20,532 nucleotides of DNA from a virus: the IMG/VR virus record IMGVR_UViG_3300005613_000494, positions 1-20,532 of that record; one strand, given 5' to 3'. The notes under the pieces are model-generated. The model had not been told where the DNA came from. It ran no database searches and worked only from the letters and a program-made list of their open reading frames with translations. Made by a program: the position numbers and the translations under genes. Numbering within the stretch: position 1 is the first letter of the stretch; each line of letters starts with the position of its first letter. This document shows positions 19,786 to 20,532 of the stretch, in pieces.

Positions 19786-20532
19786 ATGCCCTTAAACACA
19801 CAGAATACAAGAGTAACTTTTAAATACTCAACGATTAGTGGGGAAACTCCTTCAATAGCACCATCGTTAGACCATACAGATGGAACATGGAGTGCCACAG
19901 ACATATATGTAGGAGAATTTTTCTTAAACGCTGTTGATGATAATATGTGGATTAGAACCTTAAATGGTATTGTTCCTATCACTTCTGGGACATCTTCTAT
20001 AGCGATAAGTACATATGTTAACAAAACAGGAGATACGATGACAGGTGACTTAAATTTACCTTCATTGTCAGCTTCTACATCAGTTACTTCACCAACATTT
20101 TATGGAACAACATTTAGTGGTGGAACTTATTATGGTGATGGAAGTAATTTAACAGGTATTGTAGCCAATTGGAATGGTGGAACTGTTACAGGTGATACAA
20201 CATTCACAGGACAAGTTGATTTATGTGGAGCTGGAGTAACTATTGATACCTTAGAGGTATGTAGTGGTAGTACCCTTCAAATAATTGGTGACACACAAGT
20301 AAATGGGACTTTAACTACAACATCTGATTTAACAGTAGGAGGTATAATTTATGGTGATGGTAGTGGTATTACAGGTATTCCTTCATTATCAGCGATTACA
20401 CTTGATGAAGTTTTAATACAAGGTGATACATCAGTAAATGGTGATATAAATCTAATAAACGGAAATATCACTTTAACTAATGGTATATTCTATGGAGATG
20501 GTAGTGGTTTAACAAATATTCCAACTACGGCT
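19786..20532 (+). CDS. Tail fibre protein (5' part, cut by window end)
   Basis: The frame starts at ATG 19786 and is open to the window edge (249 codons), so the 3' end is missing. The N-terminal part (MPLNTQNTRVTFKYSTISGE and then DIYVGEFFLNAVDDNMWIRT) is the head-type domain that attaches fibres. YVNKTGDTMTGDLNLPS is a typical phage tail-fibre repeat (GDTMTG-x-L). From about residue 100 there are three copies of YYGDGSNLTGI-like units (DNA 20131-20160, 20350-20379 and 20491-20520), common in trimeric phage fibres and cell-surface proteins. The remainder would probably hold the receptor-binding tip. The gene may have its own weak promoter at 19744. Confidence 0.8.
   Translation, partial: MPLNTQNTRVTFKYSTISGETPSIAPSLDHTDGTWSATDIYVGEFFLNAVDDNMWIRTLNGIVPITSGTSSIAISTYVNKTGDTMTGDLNLPSLSASTSVTSPTFYGTTFSGGTYYGDGSNLTGIVANWNGGTVTGDTTFTGQVDLCGAGVTIDTLEVCSGSTLQIIGDTQVNGTLTTTSDLTVGGIIYGDGSGITGIPSLSAITLDEVLIQGDTSVNGDINLINGNITLTNGIFYGDGSGLTNIPTTA

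Overview
The window is a piece of a tailed double-stranded DNA phage (or prophage) genome, very AT-rich, with tightly packed genes that often overlap as TAATG or ATGA. Several signs point to a host in the Bacteroidota. Promoter-like elements match the TTG-N19/20-TAnnTTTG pattern of that phylum, most starts lack a Shine-Dalgarno sequence and have A-rich leaders instead, and the portal, connector, holin, small terminase, tail chaperone and baseplate proteins resemble those of Bacteroidota phages. These family calls rest on reading the proteins, not on database searches.

Layout. 1-3330 (+): tail tube-like protein, terminator, small virion-like protein, portal, head-tail connector, holin and a 20-residue membrane peptide. 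3331-4489 (-): a bidirectional terminator, a candidate small RNA, a PD-(D/E)XK nuclease-like gene and a sigma-like gene. 4490-4960: a 471-base intergenic region with four 22-bp direct repeats, three 13-bp AT-rich repeats, two tandem promoters of different type and a hairpin-rich leader; this is the best replication-origin candidate. 4961-7485 (+): small early-type genes led by a winged-helix replication-initiator-like protein, with two strong terminators. 7620-10698 (+): small terminase, Cys-rich protein, small lipoprotein, KTSC-like protein, a fusion ending in a HAD phosphatase domain, and large terminase. 10749-13376 (+): second sigma-like gene, two DNA methyltransferases and small genes. 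13388-20532 (+): tail chaperone with a likely -1 programmed frameshift, two neck/tail-completion proteins, two large tail-tip/baseplate proteins and a tail fibre cut by the window edge. Major capsid protein, protease, tape measure, endolysin, integrase and DNA polymerase are not seen.

How it may work together. Host-type promoters in front of 4961 and 6875 could start early transcription. A second, phage-specific promoter family (AACTTTT, then TATTTATATA exactly 20 bases further on) lies before 4961, 6169 and 10749. The phage encodes two sigma-like proteins that could read it. A weaker variant with the same 20-base geometry precedes 670 and 19786. The methyltransferases, with no restriction enzyme beside them, probably protect phage DNA or mark it. 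The most notable observations are the origin-like repeat array, the promoter family, the frameshift in the tail chaperone, a hidden lipoprotein, and a short promoter-to-terminator unit that may encode a small RNA.
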